Shown here one piece after another: positions 36,006-47,400 of a stretch of DNA of 64,000 nt. Source of the stretch: Tamarix chinensis. Its lineage: Eukaryota; Streptophyta; Magnoliopsida; Caryophyllales; Tamaricaceae. A model generated the notes under the pieces. It did no database searches. It was not told where the DNA came from and saw nothing but the letters and a program-made list of their open reading frames with translations. How positions within the stretch are numbered: position 1 is the stretch's first letter; each line of letters begins with the position of its first letter. The DNA lies in assembly GCA_030549775.1 (NCBI GenBank), contig CM060178.1:72502152-72566151 (forward strand). Direction: 5' to 3'. The position numbers were made by a program, and so were the translations under genes.

Positions 36006-36711
36006 TCACATGGATATAAAATATGATACTGATTGAATGGTGATGGAATAATGGCTTAAGGCCTGAATGTATGGATTTTATACTATGACATGGCTTAAGG
36101 CCCAAAGATATCGATCGTGAATTATAACTTGTGTTACGTGTGATTGTTATGTATGCACCTCAGTTTACATATGTATATAGTTGCATTATGTGTTACATTG
36201 CGGGCCTATATTTAAGTGTGGTATTAAAGGGTTACTCAGTACCGTAGTACTGAAGGGATTCCCTTTTGGGGTCCCTGCCTATTCAATGGGTAGTTCCCTT
36301 GCAGGTCTTTTCAGGTGCTACTCAAGTGGGCTACGGGGAAAGAGAGTAAGGAATTATCCGGTACCATTAGGCCTTTTCTCCTTCTCATTTAAATTCTTGG
36401 TTTTAAATGTATATGTTATTATTGTAACCACCATTGGTGGATTTTATTTCTATAAACGATTTGATGCGCTACTCTGATTTTAGTATGTTGCATTCTTGCA
36501 AATTTACTCTGATTTATGTATGTTGAATGTCTTTCAAATTGTATTTCATTTTTCTTAGCCTTAGCACTTGGTATTGGGACGGTATGAGTGAACCGGTCTA
36601 GTACTAAGTGTGGCGGTAATACTCCCAAAGTTCACGTTTTATTTATTTGCTTCCGCTAATTTCCTTTTTAATTAACGAAATTTTTCAGTAGTGAAATTTG
36701 GGGGTGTTACA

Positions 36712-37796
36712 CTATCACAAGCTTTATCCCATTCGAAAGGCTCTCCCTTTTTCATGAGATGGCTAAATGGTTGACAACGCCCTGCTAAGTTTGAGATGAA
36801 CCTTTGTATATAAACTAGTTGGCCCTGTAAGCTTTGGAGTTCGTTAAGGTTTGTTGGTCTCGGCATCTTCTAGATTACATCGATCTTTGACTTATCAATT
36901 TCAATGACTATATGTCAAATAATAAAACCTAAGAATTTTCCAGATGTAACACCGAATACACACTTTAACGGATTCATCTTGAGCTGATATTCTCTCAGTC
37001 GATCCAACACTGTCTTGAGATCTTGAATGTGGTTGTCTCTTCATCTTAACTTGACTACCAAATCATCAACATAACATTATACAATGTTATGTAATGTGTC
37101 ATCAAAGATTTTCTACATAGCCCTTTGGTAGGTGGCCCCTACATTCTTCAATCCGAAAGGCATGACTCGATAGCAGAATATTCCTTTTGAAGTGCGAAAG
37201 CCTGTGCATTATTCATCCTTAGGAGCCATGCGAATTTGATGATAACCACTATAACCGTCCATGAATGATAATGCTTCATGTCCTGTCGTGGCATCCACCA
37301 TCAATTCTATGATGGGGAAAGGAAAATCATATTTTGGGAATGCATGGTTCAAATCTCTGAAGTCAACACAAAGATGAAGCTTCCCATTTTTCTTTTTGAC
37401 ATGGACTATATTTGCAATCCATGAAGGGTATTTAACCTCTCGAATGAACCCTGACTCAATTTGGCTATTCACTTCCTTCTCTATCTCTAGAATGAGCTCT
37501 GGGCGTAAACAACATGATGGTTGTTTCACCGCTCTATGTTTCCACTTAGGCTTGATGTCAAGTTCATGCACTGCTACCTTTGGGTCAATTTCAGGCATCT
37601 CTTTATATGTCCAAGCAAAGATATCATTATATTCCTCAAGTAACTCAATATATTTCTTTTCCTCATCGGGTTTCAATAGAGCACTGATGAAAGTTACCCT
37701 AGGCTCCTTCATAGTACCCAAATTGACTTCCTTCAATTTGTTCACAGTATCTTGCCCCCCATATTCAAGCTCCGGGGGTGCTTCCTGTTCTACCAT
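36712..37796 (-). pseudogene. Tat reverse transcriptase
   Basis: The open part (37209-37796) starts with EAPPELEYGG and KEVNLGTMKEPR, the Tat pre-RT linker, then IFAWTYKEMPEIDP, GFIREVKYPSWIANIVHVKKKNGKLHLCVDFRDLN and SFMDGYSGYHQIRMAP (RT motifs 1-4; given here as separate landmarks). After a stop, the frame goes on with FCYRVMPFGLKNVGATYQR and the catalytic YVDD at about 37050-37065, and the thumb region ending FEWDKACDS at 36712, where LTR-2 cuts it. Stops at about 37206, 37110 and 37068. Confidence 0.88.
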
Positions 37797-38770
37797 TTCT
37801 TGACTTGAGTCATCTTCGATGGTTATGTGGTTGGTGGAAGCTATTAATTATTTTTATGTGGAATTCTTCTTCTCTTGTTGCTTTTGCCATGTGACGATAA
37901 CATCATACTTCTTGATTCTAAGGGCTCCCTCTATACTAATTTATAACTTGGCATAGCGCCTCATTTGTGATGGTATGAGACTCTTCATTCCGTTCCCTTG
38001 TTTATTCAAAATCAATGAAACTTCCATTTTCCTCTTCCAAATCTTATTATCATGATTGGTGACTCCAAGGCGTGAGAACATATATGATTTCTTCTGAGTT
38101 GGGATTTCCTCTTGCAAGGCTTTTCCCCTATTCGAGAGAACACAGAAGGCCTTGTCTTGGTTGAGTGATCCAATCTATCAAACACCAAGATCCTTTTTTG
38201 ACATTCCGATGTTCGCCCCTCTAAATCTTCATTTTCTTTAGCAGTGATATATTGTATGGATACCCCTTTATTCTTTCCTCTAGCTGAAATTGTTATAGGC
38301 TTCGGATTTGAGTATCATAATCCCTTCCTTGATGTGTCCACCATATGACCTTGATCTAATAATATCTTTTGGGTGTTGGTCATGCCATATGGTTTTCTCT
38401 CCATGTGCCTTTTATTATCGTCATTTGCTGTCTTAAAGGTAGAGATATCAATCGCGCAATGTGTCATCAACTTATATGCATTTGGATCAAAACCCTCCTC
38501 TACTCTCTGCGTTGGGATGGAAATCTCTTCTGCTAACATTTTAGACGGCCTCTCAAATCTTGGTAACGGAGGCTTAGTTACCTTCGCTTGGCTCATTCTT
38601 GTGATAGGGACCACAAGGTTTTTCTTCAAGATATTTACATCTTCCGTTGTGGAAGTAGTATCATCTTAAAGGTTATAGTCGCAGCTTGTGAATGGAGATT
38701 TTCCTTCTTTCCTTTTGGATTTTAGGACATACCTCAAGACCGGAGAACTTGTTATCTCGTGAATTAAGTT
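37797..38770 (-). pseudogene. Tat linker between protease and RT
   Basis: Open piece 38315-38629 carries RMSQAKVTKPPLPRFERPS and a HMVDTSRKGLG-like segment, found in the Tat polyprotein between protease and RT. The remainder is broken by stops and frame changes. No enzyme motif expected or seen. Confidence 0.6.
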
Positions 38771-39490
38771 CTATTTAGGTTTAGGACCCATTCGTACTCC
38801 TTCATGACTGGCTGATGGTCCTTCTATATCTACTAATTTATCGGTTTGCTTCATCACTACAATCTTTCTTGCTGGTGGCACTAGTAGCTTTCTTTTGCTT
38901 GGAGTTTTTTCCACCTCATTGTAAAACCTAGCATCTGCAAAGTGTGACTCAGCCATTGTGAAGGGCCTTTCATTAGCGAACATTGTTTGCACTCCATTTT
39001 TGAAGAATTTGAGGCATTGATGGAGAGTTGAAGGAACTACTCCATTCTCATAGATCCAAGGATGACCCAGCAACATGTTATAGGATGCCTTGGCATCAAT
39101 CACATGGAATAACATTGATGAAGTCATACTCCCAACAGTGAGGTCAAGATACATTTTTGCTACAGACTTTTCCCTTCCCAAATTGAAGCCTTATATGAAA
39201 AGTCAACTATTTGATAGCTCATCCATTAGTATTCCGAGCCGCTTCATGGTGAATAGTGATATGATGTTTACAACTGACCCTCCGTCAACCAACACACGAC
39301 TAATTCTTTGGTCATGGGCATATCCCGAGATAAAGAGTGGACTATTACATGCTTTGGATTCAAGCAACATATCATGCTCTATGAAAGGGAGAGAGGCACA
39401 ACAAACTACCTCATCTACGTGATTTCGTACTTCCGGCCCTTGAAGAGCTTTAATCATAGCTTCTCGAACCTCCTTCGATAACTTACTCAA
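38771..39490 (-). pseudogene. Tat aspartic protease
   Basis: RISRVLVDGGSVVNII at about 39250-39310 is the retropepsin active site in its Tat form (DGGS in place of DTGA). It is followed, after one stop near 39200, by LTVGSMTSSMLFHVID and SYNMLLGHPWIYENGVVPST (about 39030-39090), the flap/C-terminal part. Upstream, VVCCASLPFIEHDMLLES matches the segment before the active site. It would process the polyprotein. Confidence 0.82.
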
Positions 39491-41579
39491 CTATTGTAAG
39501 CTTTCATCTTGTGAAAGTTTTTCAATCATCTCATCGCCATTTAAACCAAGTATAGCGAGCCCGTTATCATCTTGCACGGTATTCTCTCCTACATCCTCTT
39601 CTTCAACTACACAACAGGAAGACATGTTAACTTCACAAACTTCCAATAATTCTGAAGGGAAGAATTCTGCTAGTGTGATTGGCTTAAGAGGTTCTTGTTT
39701 CAGTAATTCAATTGGCAAGACTCTTGCCTTTCTCGACTTCAACTTCTTTCCTTTCTTCAGCTTGACTTAACCCTTTTTTCTTCTGGACTGCTTCCCCTGG
39801 CGTCGGCATGGTTGAGGCTTTGAAGCTTGTTTTCTCTTCGGCCTTCTTTTTGTCACCAAAGTCCAAACCTCATCCTCCTCATTAGTTCGCACAGGGTCAT
39901 CCTTCACTTTAAGGTCTTCGACAACTATGTGGGTTTGTGAACCATCGCTTTTTGTGACATATATCAAAATTGGTTCTAGGCTTCCAAACTAAATTAACTG
40001 GCCGACCTTTTTAGGTACTGTCTTGGGCGAGTCTCCCAGATTGAGCAAAATTACTCATTCTTTTACCAATTTTATGATCCTCTCCTTTAATGTGATGCAC
40101 TTTTGAGTTGGATGACTGATGCATCAATGATACATGCAGTACCTAGAATCTTCAGTTTGTCCTACCTCTTGTGGGCGCTTTAACTCTGGCATTTCTATCA
40201 CCTTCTTTTCTAATAGATCTTCAAGCATCTTGGGAATGTCAAAATCAAGAAATGGGTATAGTTTCGCCTCCAGCTCCTTCAGAGTGGTACGTTTCCTTGC
40301 AAACTCTTTCTTTGAGTAGTTTTGACTCCCATCGGATCTTTGTGGCTTAGTAGAGATCTTAATTGGAGATGCACCAACAACCATTGCCACCTTCGTCACG
40401 CTCTTGGAAGATTTCTCATTCTTCTTGAATTCCTTCTTCTCCTTAGGTTGTTCAAACACATGTATTTTACGTACATGTTTAGCAATGTTCACCTCTATGT
40501 CGTGAGCAGTCGTAGATAACTCAGAGAAAGCTCTGGGTTTTGTACCCTGCAAGATGTACGCAATGCCCCAATGCATTCCTTCAATGCACATCCCAATAGC
40601 CGATACTTTACTGAGGCGATCCTAACAATCTAGGCTCAATGAACGCCAACTCTCGATGTACTCTTCAACGGGCTAATTATCCCACTGCTTAGTGTTTGCA
40701 AGCTCCACTATACTTACAGTCCGGTGAGCGCCATAAAAGTGATTGCTGAACTCTCTTTCCAATTCTTCCCAACTATCAATGGAATCACTAGGGAGGTTAG
40801 TGTACCAATCAAAAGCATTTTCATTCAATGATCGCATGAACTATTTCACCAATAAATCTCCTCCTGTACCTACGTTATTACAAGTTTTGATGAAATGTGC
40901 TATATGCAGTCAGGGATTTCCCTTGCCTTCAAAATATTGAAATTTGGGAGGCTGATAACCAACGGACATTAGCAAGCAGTCGATCCTCTTTGTGTAGGGT
41001 TGTATGTAAGAGAAGCTATTTTGGGAAGCGATGTCGAATTGAGCTTTGAATACACCAGCAATCATCTCTTATAGGCCTTTGGGAGTCAAACCTCCTAAAA
41101 GAGTCAAGTTGGAGCAATCTTTCTCCTTCTGAAGCTGCAATCTATCAATAGAGTCATCCTGGTCTTTTGCTTCAATGACCGCCTCCTTCTCTTTACTAGA
41201 TGAAGTGTCACCCTTTTCTTCGAGTTTTTTGCATCAGCACAACGATTTGCTCATCCTTCTCTTTCACAACTTTGGAGAGGATGTCAACAGTCTGTTTCAA
41301 TTCTGCGAGTTGTTCGTCAATGACTCCAGTTGTCATCACTGGAGCGATTGAGTATGCAGAGTTGTCTAACTCTTCATCTTGGTTTAATAGAGCATGTTTT
41401 GAGGTAGCTCTTACAATGGGCGGCATTGATCGTTTAGCAACGGGGGCTTCAAGCAACATATCTTTGTTGCTTGAGGCAATGATTTTTACCTTACTTCATG
41501 TCAATGGCACGGTGTGATTACTGTCACTGTTGAGTGTTACAGAGTTGTTGAGGATGTTCTTGTTCGTATTTGAAGCCAT
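39491..41579 (-). pseudogene. Tat gag
   Basis: Starts at ATG 41579 (MASNTNKNILNNS); a TGA replaces the glutamine codon seen in the other copy, ending the first frame at 41496. Then come a coiled-coil stretch (41208-41459), the retrotransposon gag domain with AFDWYTNLPSDSIDSWEELE and FSNHFYGA (about 40730-40830), a lysine-rich segment, and the knuckle YCMYHQCISHPTQKC (about 40085-40130) with one stop inside. The C-terminal part (39491-39967) is acidic with a basic RRPKRKQ stretch. It is broken in about ten places. Confidence 0.8.
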
Positions 41580-41618
41580 CAAGATGCGTAGTTGGAGATT
41601 GAGATGAGAGGCAGAGAT

Positions 41619-41641
41619 GGTCCCACTAGGTGCACCAAATT
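41619..41641 (-). other. Tat primer-binding site
   Basis: Directly after the 5' LTR the minus strand reads TTTGGTGCACCTAGTGGGAC. The same site follows the other LTR at 21984-22006. The TGGTGCACC core is of the kind used by Tat elements; I have not matched it to a particular tRNA. Confidence 0.7.
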
Positions 41642-42456
41642 TGTTAGCGACAAATTTTTGTAAAAAGAAAATTGAAGAGCAAAATATAATTTTATTGATT
41701 ATCAAATCGAATATAGGTACAATATCTGTATAAATCTGATACAAGATTTAATATCCTCTTATTCAATCTCCTAGACAATTGATAGCATGGTTGGATGTCG
41801 TTGTGATTCGCAATATTGAATTTTGGGCTCAACTTTTTAGGGCTCGTCTTGAATTTAATGAGCTTGATCCAAACCTGTTGATAAAATTTTAATTTACCTA
41901 ATAAAGAGGGCATGATTTGTTGGTGATTGGTCCCTTTGAGCAGGTTCGATGATGTTGAAGTTATAATGCTGCAACGTTTTTAACTTCTATGGTCTTGAAC
42001 GTTTCGTTCTTTAATCTTCGTTCTCCAATCTTCAGATATAACTTCTTTAATCTTTGGATCTTTGTTCTTCAGGTCTTCGATCTTTAGCTTTAGAGTGCTT
42101 GGGAGCGTTCTCTCTATGAGCTCTTAATCTCGGGATCTCCATCTGAAATGACAAGGGGAGCCCTCTATTTATAGAGGAAAAAGGCCTCCTTGGCTTTTGG
42201 GCTTGGGCTCGTCTTGTCTTGTAGACTTAAAAATTAGGTTTCATTTTATTTTCTTTGACTCATGGCCCACTATAAAAAATAAAATAAGTTATGCCCATAT
42301 TTAATTAAATCAAGCCCAGATTAAATATTTTAGCTCGATTTAATAAAATACGAATGTCACGTAACAAATTGAAATATTTTATTTTACTTTGTAAATCTTA
42401 AATAATTTTAGAAACATTTATTTAATTGTCCCTAATTTATGTCGATTAACCATATA

Positions 42457-42509
<53 letters not shown>

Positions 42510-42517
42510 TGTTAACA
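41642..42517 (-). repeat. Tat 5' LTR
   Basis: Minus strand from TGTTAACACCAATATATA (42517) to GCTAACA (41642). It has a longer AT microsatellite (42454-42506) than the 3' LTR. The right flank ATAGG has no matching partner to the left because the left side continues into another Tat piece. Confidence 0.88.
42165..42174 (-). promoter_or_regulatory. Putative TATA box of the Tat 5' LTR
   Basis: Minus strand CTATAAATAG, about 345 bp into the LTR and conserved in the other LTR at 22518-22527, even though flanking bases differ. Confidence 0.6.
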
Positions 42518-42900
42518 ATAGGATCATTGGTAGAGTTGAGGGCTAAGGTGAAGATGATAGAAGATGGAACCTAGAAGTTGGTAGTGGACTCATTGCTGGT
42601 TGGAGGAGGTAGATGGTGGTGGTTCTAGATGTGGATTTCATAGTTGTAATTTGTTACTCCTGGACCTAGCCTCAGATTGATGCTCTTTGTTTTTCTCATT
42701 TCGAAATGTTTTGACAGTGAATGGAAGTATGAAATTAAAGATTTGATTGCGTTATTTGGTAAGTTGTTTAGATCGATGAGGGAACAGAGAGAACGAACCA
42801 GATAAATTTACAGTAGATAGAAGACGATGAAGAAATTAGGGCTTTTTAGGTGTTTTTTAAATTGAAATACACGAACGTACCTTTCGAATTTTATTAAAAA
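42518..42900 (-). other. Possible 5' fragment of a host gene, cut by the Tat element
   Basis: On the minus strand the sequence has the look of a plant gene leader: CCTAATTTCTTCATCGTC and a CT-rich TTCGTTCTCTCTGTTCCCTC stretch (42780-42850), then an ATG near 42697 (MRKTKSINLRLGPGVTN) and a HHHLPPP segment running to the Tat boundary at 42517, with two stops. It could also be the lost 5' part of LTR-4, which is purine-rich in this orientation. I do not recognise a protein. Confidence 0.25.
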
Positions 42901-43566
42901 GTTAACATTATATATAAAAAAAACTGTGCATAAAATTTAACATCTAGTAGCATTTTGTCCTACTTAAGTTTGACAGAATAATATTATAATCCTTTGGTAT
43001 TAAAAAAAGTATTCTTTTATTAAATTTTTGTATAAAATAAAATTTTATTTTTTATTTTTATCTTTATTTTTTAATAAAAAAATATTAATATAATTTTAAT
43101 ACTATTTTTATTATTTTATTAAAAAATATAAAAAATAACAGAATAAAATATATTATGCATAACTCTTATGAGTATGCTGGTGCATTACTATGCATATCTT
43201 CATGTATTCATCCAAGCACACCATACAACACAACTGTGCTTGATACCGGATATGACGAGTTGACGACAGCCAATAATCGCAACTATAATACGAAGAACAT
43301 AAAGCAAAAGGGAAAGTTGAAATTGGAATAACTCTTATGAGTAAGAAGACACCGAACATGTGCCGAGTACAATAATATCGAGAGCTGCCTCCATAATTGG
43401 CATCGGCTGCGTACATTGTTGGGACTTCATCGATACGAAGATGGAAGATGTCAGACTTTTCGAAAAGGAGACGTCTAGAAAGTTACACCAACATCATTAC
43501 ATGCACACATCGTTAATCTGTCAAATCCCATACGCGGATCCAAAGACACCCAACTTGTGTTTTCAC
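42901..43566. other. Unassigned AT-rich sequence
   Basis: 42901-43150 is nearly all A/T. ATAACTCTTATGAGTA occurs at about 43158 and again at about 43329, bracketing about 155 bp. The right part is less AT-rich and has a short open frame (43360-43569) without recognisable features. Confidence 0.5.
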
Positions 43567-44288
43567 TGAAGAAGGCAATGGCAATGGTCTTCTTCACACA
43601 TTTGTGGAATATGAGGGCTTAAATTTTTATTTTTATTTTATATATTCCCCGTTCTAAGACTGTGTTTGAGAAACGTAAATTGTTTAAACCTCATGTGGAC
43701 TGAGTTTAGACATGTACATGAGCAGCTGTCTGTTTGTCCGTCATCCGGTCGGGGATGGATGTGAGAGTGGTGTAATCTTTAATTCTATATAATTTTTTTT
43801 TACTTTCTATTTAAATAATTTCTACAATTCGGTTATTCGGATTCTATTTTTCCTCCACTTTTTCAAATGTTATACCAACGTTTTTCCTCTTTGCGTTGGT
43901 CTTACGGGGGTGTGAAATCTGCTACCGGTATATATATATACTAATTAAAAGAGTGGTATATCTCTAGTGGTGGGACGTTTATCTTCAGAACAACAATATT
44001 TGTTTTCTTCTTCAATTATTCCCGATTTCATAAAAAAAAAATTATGAATAATTGTTCTACAAATATCAAACTTTTCATTTTTAAGTGCACAAGAACAAAA
44101 GGTATTGTGTTAACCTAAGGGTGAATCGGCATTGCGATTGCACCCCAATCTACCCAAATTTTGCTTCAAGGCAAAAGATTAATTTTGCAGCGCAACAAAA
44201 GGAATTGACAAGCTTTGCTGTTATCACTATTTTGGTTATTATGCTGATGTTTTACTATGTATACTCGTGATACATTCTAATATTTTCA
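43567..44288 (+). repeat. Copia-B 5' LTR
   Basis: TGAAGAAGGCAATGGC at the start pairs with TATTGAAGGTGATGGC in the 3' LTR; further matches are ATTCTATTTTTCCTCCACTTT, CAACAATATTTGTTTTCTTC and TTTTGCTTCAAGGCAA. The end near TATTTTCA (44288) is the last point of similarity. A TATATATATA run lies at 43930-43940. Confidence 0.75.
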
Positions 44289-44655
44289 AGTGAAATGAAA
44301 AATAGTATACATAGTAATTTATGTTCGATCTAATGTCGTGTTTCGATAATTAATTGTCGATTATCTAATTGTGTTTGACTGCTTGGTTTATAGTTTGGCC
44401 TGACAGATTGTCTGCCAAATTCTTATGGTCCATTCTTTATCACTAGATCTCGATTTATTTGTCTAGGTATTAACTGTGGGTTCGGTTACTAATTGCTAGT
44501 GGGTACTTACTTTAACTATTGTTGCACTTGATTCTGACCGGCTACTTCGAGTTCAAATTATAAGTCATTGCATTGTTTTTTGTTTTCGTTTCGTGTCCAA
44601 ATTGGTGTGTCGTACTTGTGTTATGGTTGCAGTAGTTCCAAAAAATATTTCCGAT

Positions 44656-45560
44656 ATGTCTAAGGTGGAACCATTCAATGACACTAATTACCTTGATGGT
44701 CCCAAAAGGTCCTCATTTTGTTCGAAGCTCTCGATGTTGATTTTGTTATATTCACTAATCCTCCTGACAAAGAAGTTGTTGTAGCCACTCCCACTGCTAC
44801 TCTAATCACTCCTACAATAAAGAAATCGGATAAGGAGAATAAGGAGAAGTATGATTGGGATAACAAGACTGTATGAGGCCATTTGGTGTCTCATGTGACA
44901 AGTAAGTTGTTCGATATTTACTTTGATGTGGGTTCTATTAAAGATATTTAGGATCTGTTGGAGAAGCATTATGGATCCGATGAAGCTAGTGTGAAGAGAT
45001 ATGTGGTTGGTAACTTCTTGAGATTTTATATAGTTGATAACAAGCCCATCATGGAGCAAGTACATGGGTTCAAGAACTTAATTGCTAATGTAGTTGCTAA
45101 GAGGAAGAAGATACTTGAAACATTTCAAGCTAATGTTTTGGTAGATAAGTTTACAACTTCTTGGAATGACTACCAGAACCGCCTCAAGCGTTAAAAAAAA
45201 GAGAGAGATATGACTTTATTGGATATGATTAGCTATATGAGGATTGAAGAGGCCAACTGACTAAAAGATAAACTTATTTCTTGTTTTGTTAATTATGTTG
45301 ATGCTAATTTGCTTATCTCTATGCTAATAAAGACAATTTCAAAGGAAAGGAAAATATGCCCCGGAAGAGAGGACAATAAAAGACTCTATCAAAAATTATA
45401 AGAAAAAATGGGGATAAGATCCAAAAGAAGAAAGTAACATGCTACATCTGTGGGAAGATAAGTCATAAGGTGTACGAGTGTTACAAGAGACAGAGTCAAG
45501 AAATTCAGACTCAAGAAGTTCTTACACCTCCAGCTCCTTAGGTCAATGTTGCTAAAATTG
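44656..45560 (+). pseudogene. Copia-B gag
   Basis: Starts MSKVEPFNDTNY at ATG 44656. The middle open piece (44958-45194) has YGSDEASVKRYVVGNFL and MEQVHGFKNLI, the UBN2-type gag domain, and at about 45437-45480 there is an intact zinc knuckle, CYICGKISHKVYEC (CX2CX4HX4C). Breaks are found near 44700, 44875, 45195 and 45370. It is better preserved than the Copia-A gag. Confidence 0.78.
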
Positions 45561-46680
45561 AGGGTGTGATACATGTTGTAGTGGAAGTAAACTTGGTGAA
45601 CAACAAGGAATATTAGATTATGGACACAGGCACTTCAAAGCATCTATGTGCTAGTAGAGAAATGTTCAGTCAGTTTAAGAATGTTGATTAGGACAAGCTT
45701 GTCTACATGGGCAACCAAGCCATAGCTAGAGTTCTTAGTAAGGGAAAGGTTCTTCTAAAACTTTCTTCTAGAAAGAAACTATCATTGAATGATGTTTATT
45801 TTGTGCCTTCCTTGCATAGGAACTTGGTTTTTGCTAGTTTGTTGATTAGAGCTGGCATGAAATGGAAGCTAATAAGGTATTAATACCTAAAAATTAGGTA
45901 TTTATGACAAAGGGATATTTAGTTGATAGTCTGTTTGTATTGAACATTATTCCATTTGATTTGAATAAAATGACTTATGCTAGTTATACTTATTTGTGTG
46001 AATTTATTAACATTAGTATGGTAGGCTATGACATGTAAACATAGCTTCCTTGAACAAACTTAAAAGTTTTAAGTTAATCAATGTGATGTACACTAGTTAT
46101 GAAAACTATCCTATTTCTATGGAAAATAAGTTTACTAGAAAGCCATTTAAGCATGTCACAAATAGATCAAATAAGCTAATTGAATTGTTCCATACAGACT
46201 TAGCAGATTTTAAGAACATCGAGAGTAGATGAGGTAAATGGTATTATGTGACATTTATTGATGATTAATCAAGATATAATAAGATTTACCTCTTTAGGTA
46301 TAAAGATGAGACAGAAGGCATGTTCTTAAAATATAAAGCAAAAATCAAGAACTTGTTAGACTGTAAGATAAAGAAGCTTAGCTTTGACAAGGGTGGTGAA
46401 TATGGAACTAGCTTTCTAAATAAATTTTGTGACATTCATGGTATTATTCATGAGATTAGTTTCCCTAATACCCCACAACAAAACGTCATAGCTCAAAGGA
46501 AGAAAAAGACTCTTAAAAAAATGATGAATGTTATACTTTTAAGTTTTAGCATGTCTGACCATATGTGGGGGAAAGTTGTTTCATCTGCTTGTTATATTTT
46601 AAACCAATTTTCTCATAAAAAGCTAGATAAAATACCCTAAGATATATGAAAAGGTTTTGCACCTAACCTAATTTTTTTAA
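45561..46680 (+). pseudogene. Copia-B protease and integrase
   Basis: IMDTGTSKHLCASREMF (about 45616-45665) is an intact-looking protease active site. Integrase segments follow: YYVTFIDD (about 46243) with the first catalytic aspartate, KKLSFDKGGEYGTSF (about 46375) with the second, and QQNVIAQRKKKTL (about 46478), where the E expected of the triad in the usual NGVAERKN motif reads Q. Frameshifts and stops near 45880, 46230 and 46265. Confidence 0.75.
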
Positions 46681-47400
46681 AGTGTGGGGGTGCCTAATTA
46701 AGTTTGGCTTACTTGATTTTAGAAGAACTAATGTGGAAACTAAAATGTTTGATTGTGTATTTATTCATTATGCTCAAAATTGTGTTGCTTATAGATTCTT
46801 ATACTTAAGTGATAATTCAATTTATGAATATAGAAATGTAGAGTTCTTCACAAAAATGGTTCCTAAGAAAAAGAATGCATGTGATGTTGCTAATTCTTCT
46901 AATGCTGCTCCTGTGCCTTTGACTATGACTTCTCTCTCTATTGCTATAAATTATGATGTTGTTAGTGAAGCTAAGAGAAATAAAAGACGTAGGATATAAA
47001 CTAGTTTTGAACCTAATTTCGTGACTACTTTTCTTATTGAGAATGATGACATAGATAGGATCAATGAGAACTTTGTGTCTGCCTTTGAAGAATATCTTAA
47101 ATAATATATTGAAGTGGTAATTTTAGTTAATGCTAGTTTCTGGAAAGAAACTAGCATTAATGAGTTAAAATAAGATGTTTGGATGTGATTGTGTGATTAT
47201 ATGTTTGTATGTTGATGACATGCTAATTCTTGGTACTAATTTGATTTTGGTCAATGAGATCAAATCAGTTTTTCCTTCTCACTTTGATATGAAAGCTCTA
47301 AGGGAAGCTGATAAAATTCTTAGTATTAAAATAAGAAAAATTAAGAATGTCTTTTCCTTGAATTAGTCACACTATGTTGATAAGATATAAGAAAATTTTG
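46681..47400 (+). pseudogene. Copia-B integrase tail and internally deleted reverse transcriptase
   Basis: VWGCLIKFGLLDFRRTNVET to AKRNKRRRI (46682-46999) is the integrase C-terminus and basic linker, as in Copia-A. At about 47167 the sequence jumps from the linker (GAGTTAAA) to ATAAGATGTTTGGATGTG, which in Copia-A lies about 480 bp further on, so the first half of RT is lost. The catalytic LYVDDMLIL remains at about 47205-47232. Confidence 0.78.

Larger units (their letters stand above)
31509..36711 (+). mobile_element. LTR-2: 5.2-kb solo LTR in the Tat RNase H region, perfect 5-bp target duplication
   Basis: Starts TGTAATCCCCCAAAAATTTC and ends GTGAAATTTGGGGGTGTTACA. CTATC lies on both sides (31504-31508 and 36712-36716), and the Tat reading frame continues across it. 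Order inside: AT-rich 330 bp, pyrimidine-rich 1.2 kb, a GGTAATTT minisatellite, paired GAGTAGCTT..ATGCACCAGTACGA repeats (35310-35440), CCACCGG repeats and the conserved TACTAAGTGTGGCGGTAAT near the 3' end. No gag or pol. It is most simply a solo LTR left by recombination between the LTRs of one element. Tekay/Del type is inferred from TGTAA(T/C)..CCCC ends and size. Confidence 0.85.
22007..42517 (-). mobile_element. Tat-type (Ogre/Retand/Grande-like) Ty3/gypsy retrotransposon with antisense PMD gene
   Basis: On the minus strand the order is 5' LTR (41642-42517), primer site, gag, protease, RT, RNase H, integrase, an antisense gene, polypurine tract AGTGGGGGCATT (22839-22850) and 3' LTR (22007-22838). 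Two nested solo LTRs sit inside (26104-27650 and 31509-36711); without them the element is about 13.8 kb, which suits the large Tat elements. The DGGS protease, the CX2HX..HPTxKC knuckle and integrase tail VYGVEVVFPIEIQIPSL are typical of the group. By eye the two LTRs agree at roughly nine bases in ten, so the copy is old. All genes have stops. Confidence 0.88.

Noticed and set aside
42518..42900. Right half of LTR-4
   Set aside because: Purine-rich like a reversed LTR leader, but I could not find the expected GGGGGATTACA end or a solid alignment; kept only as an alternative.
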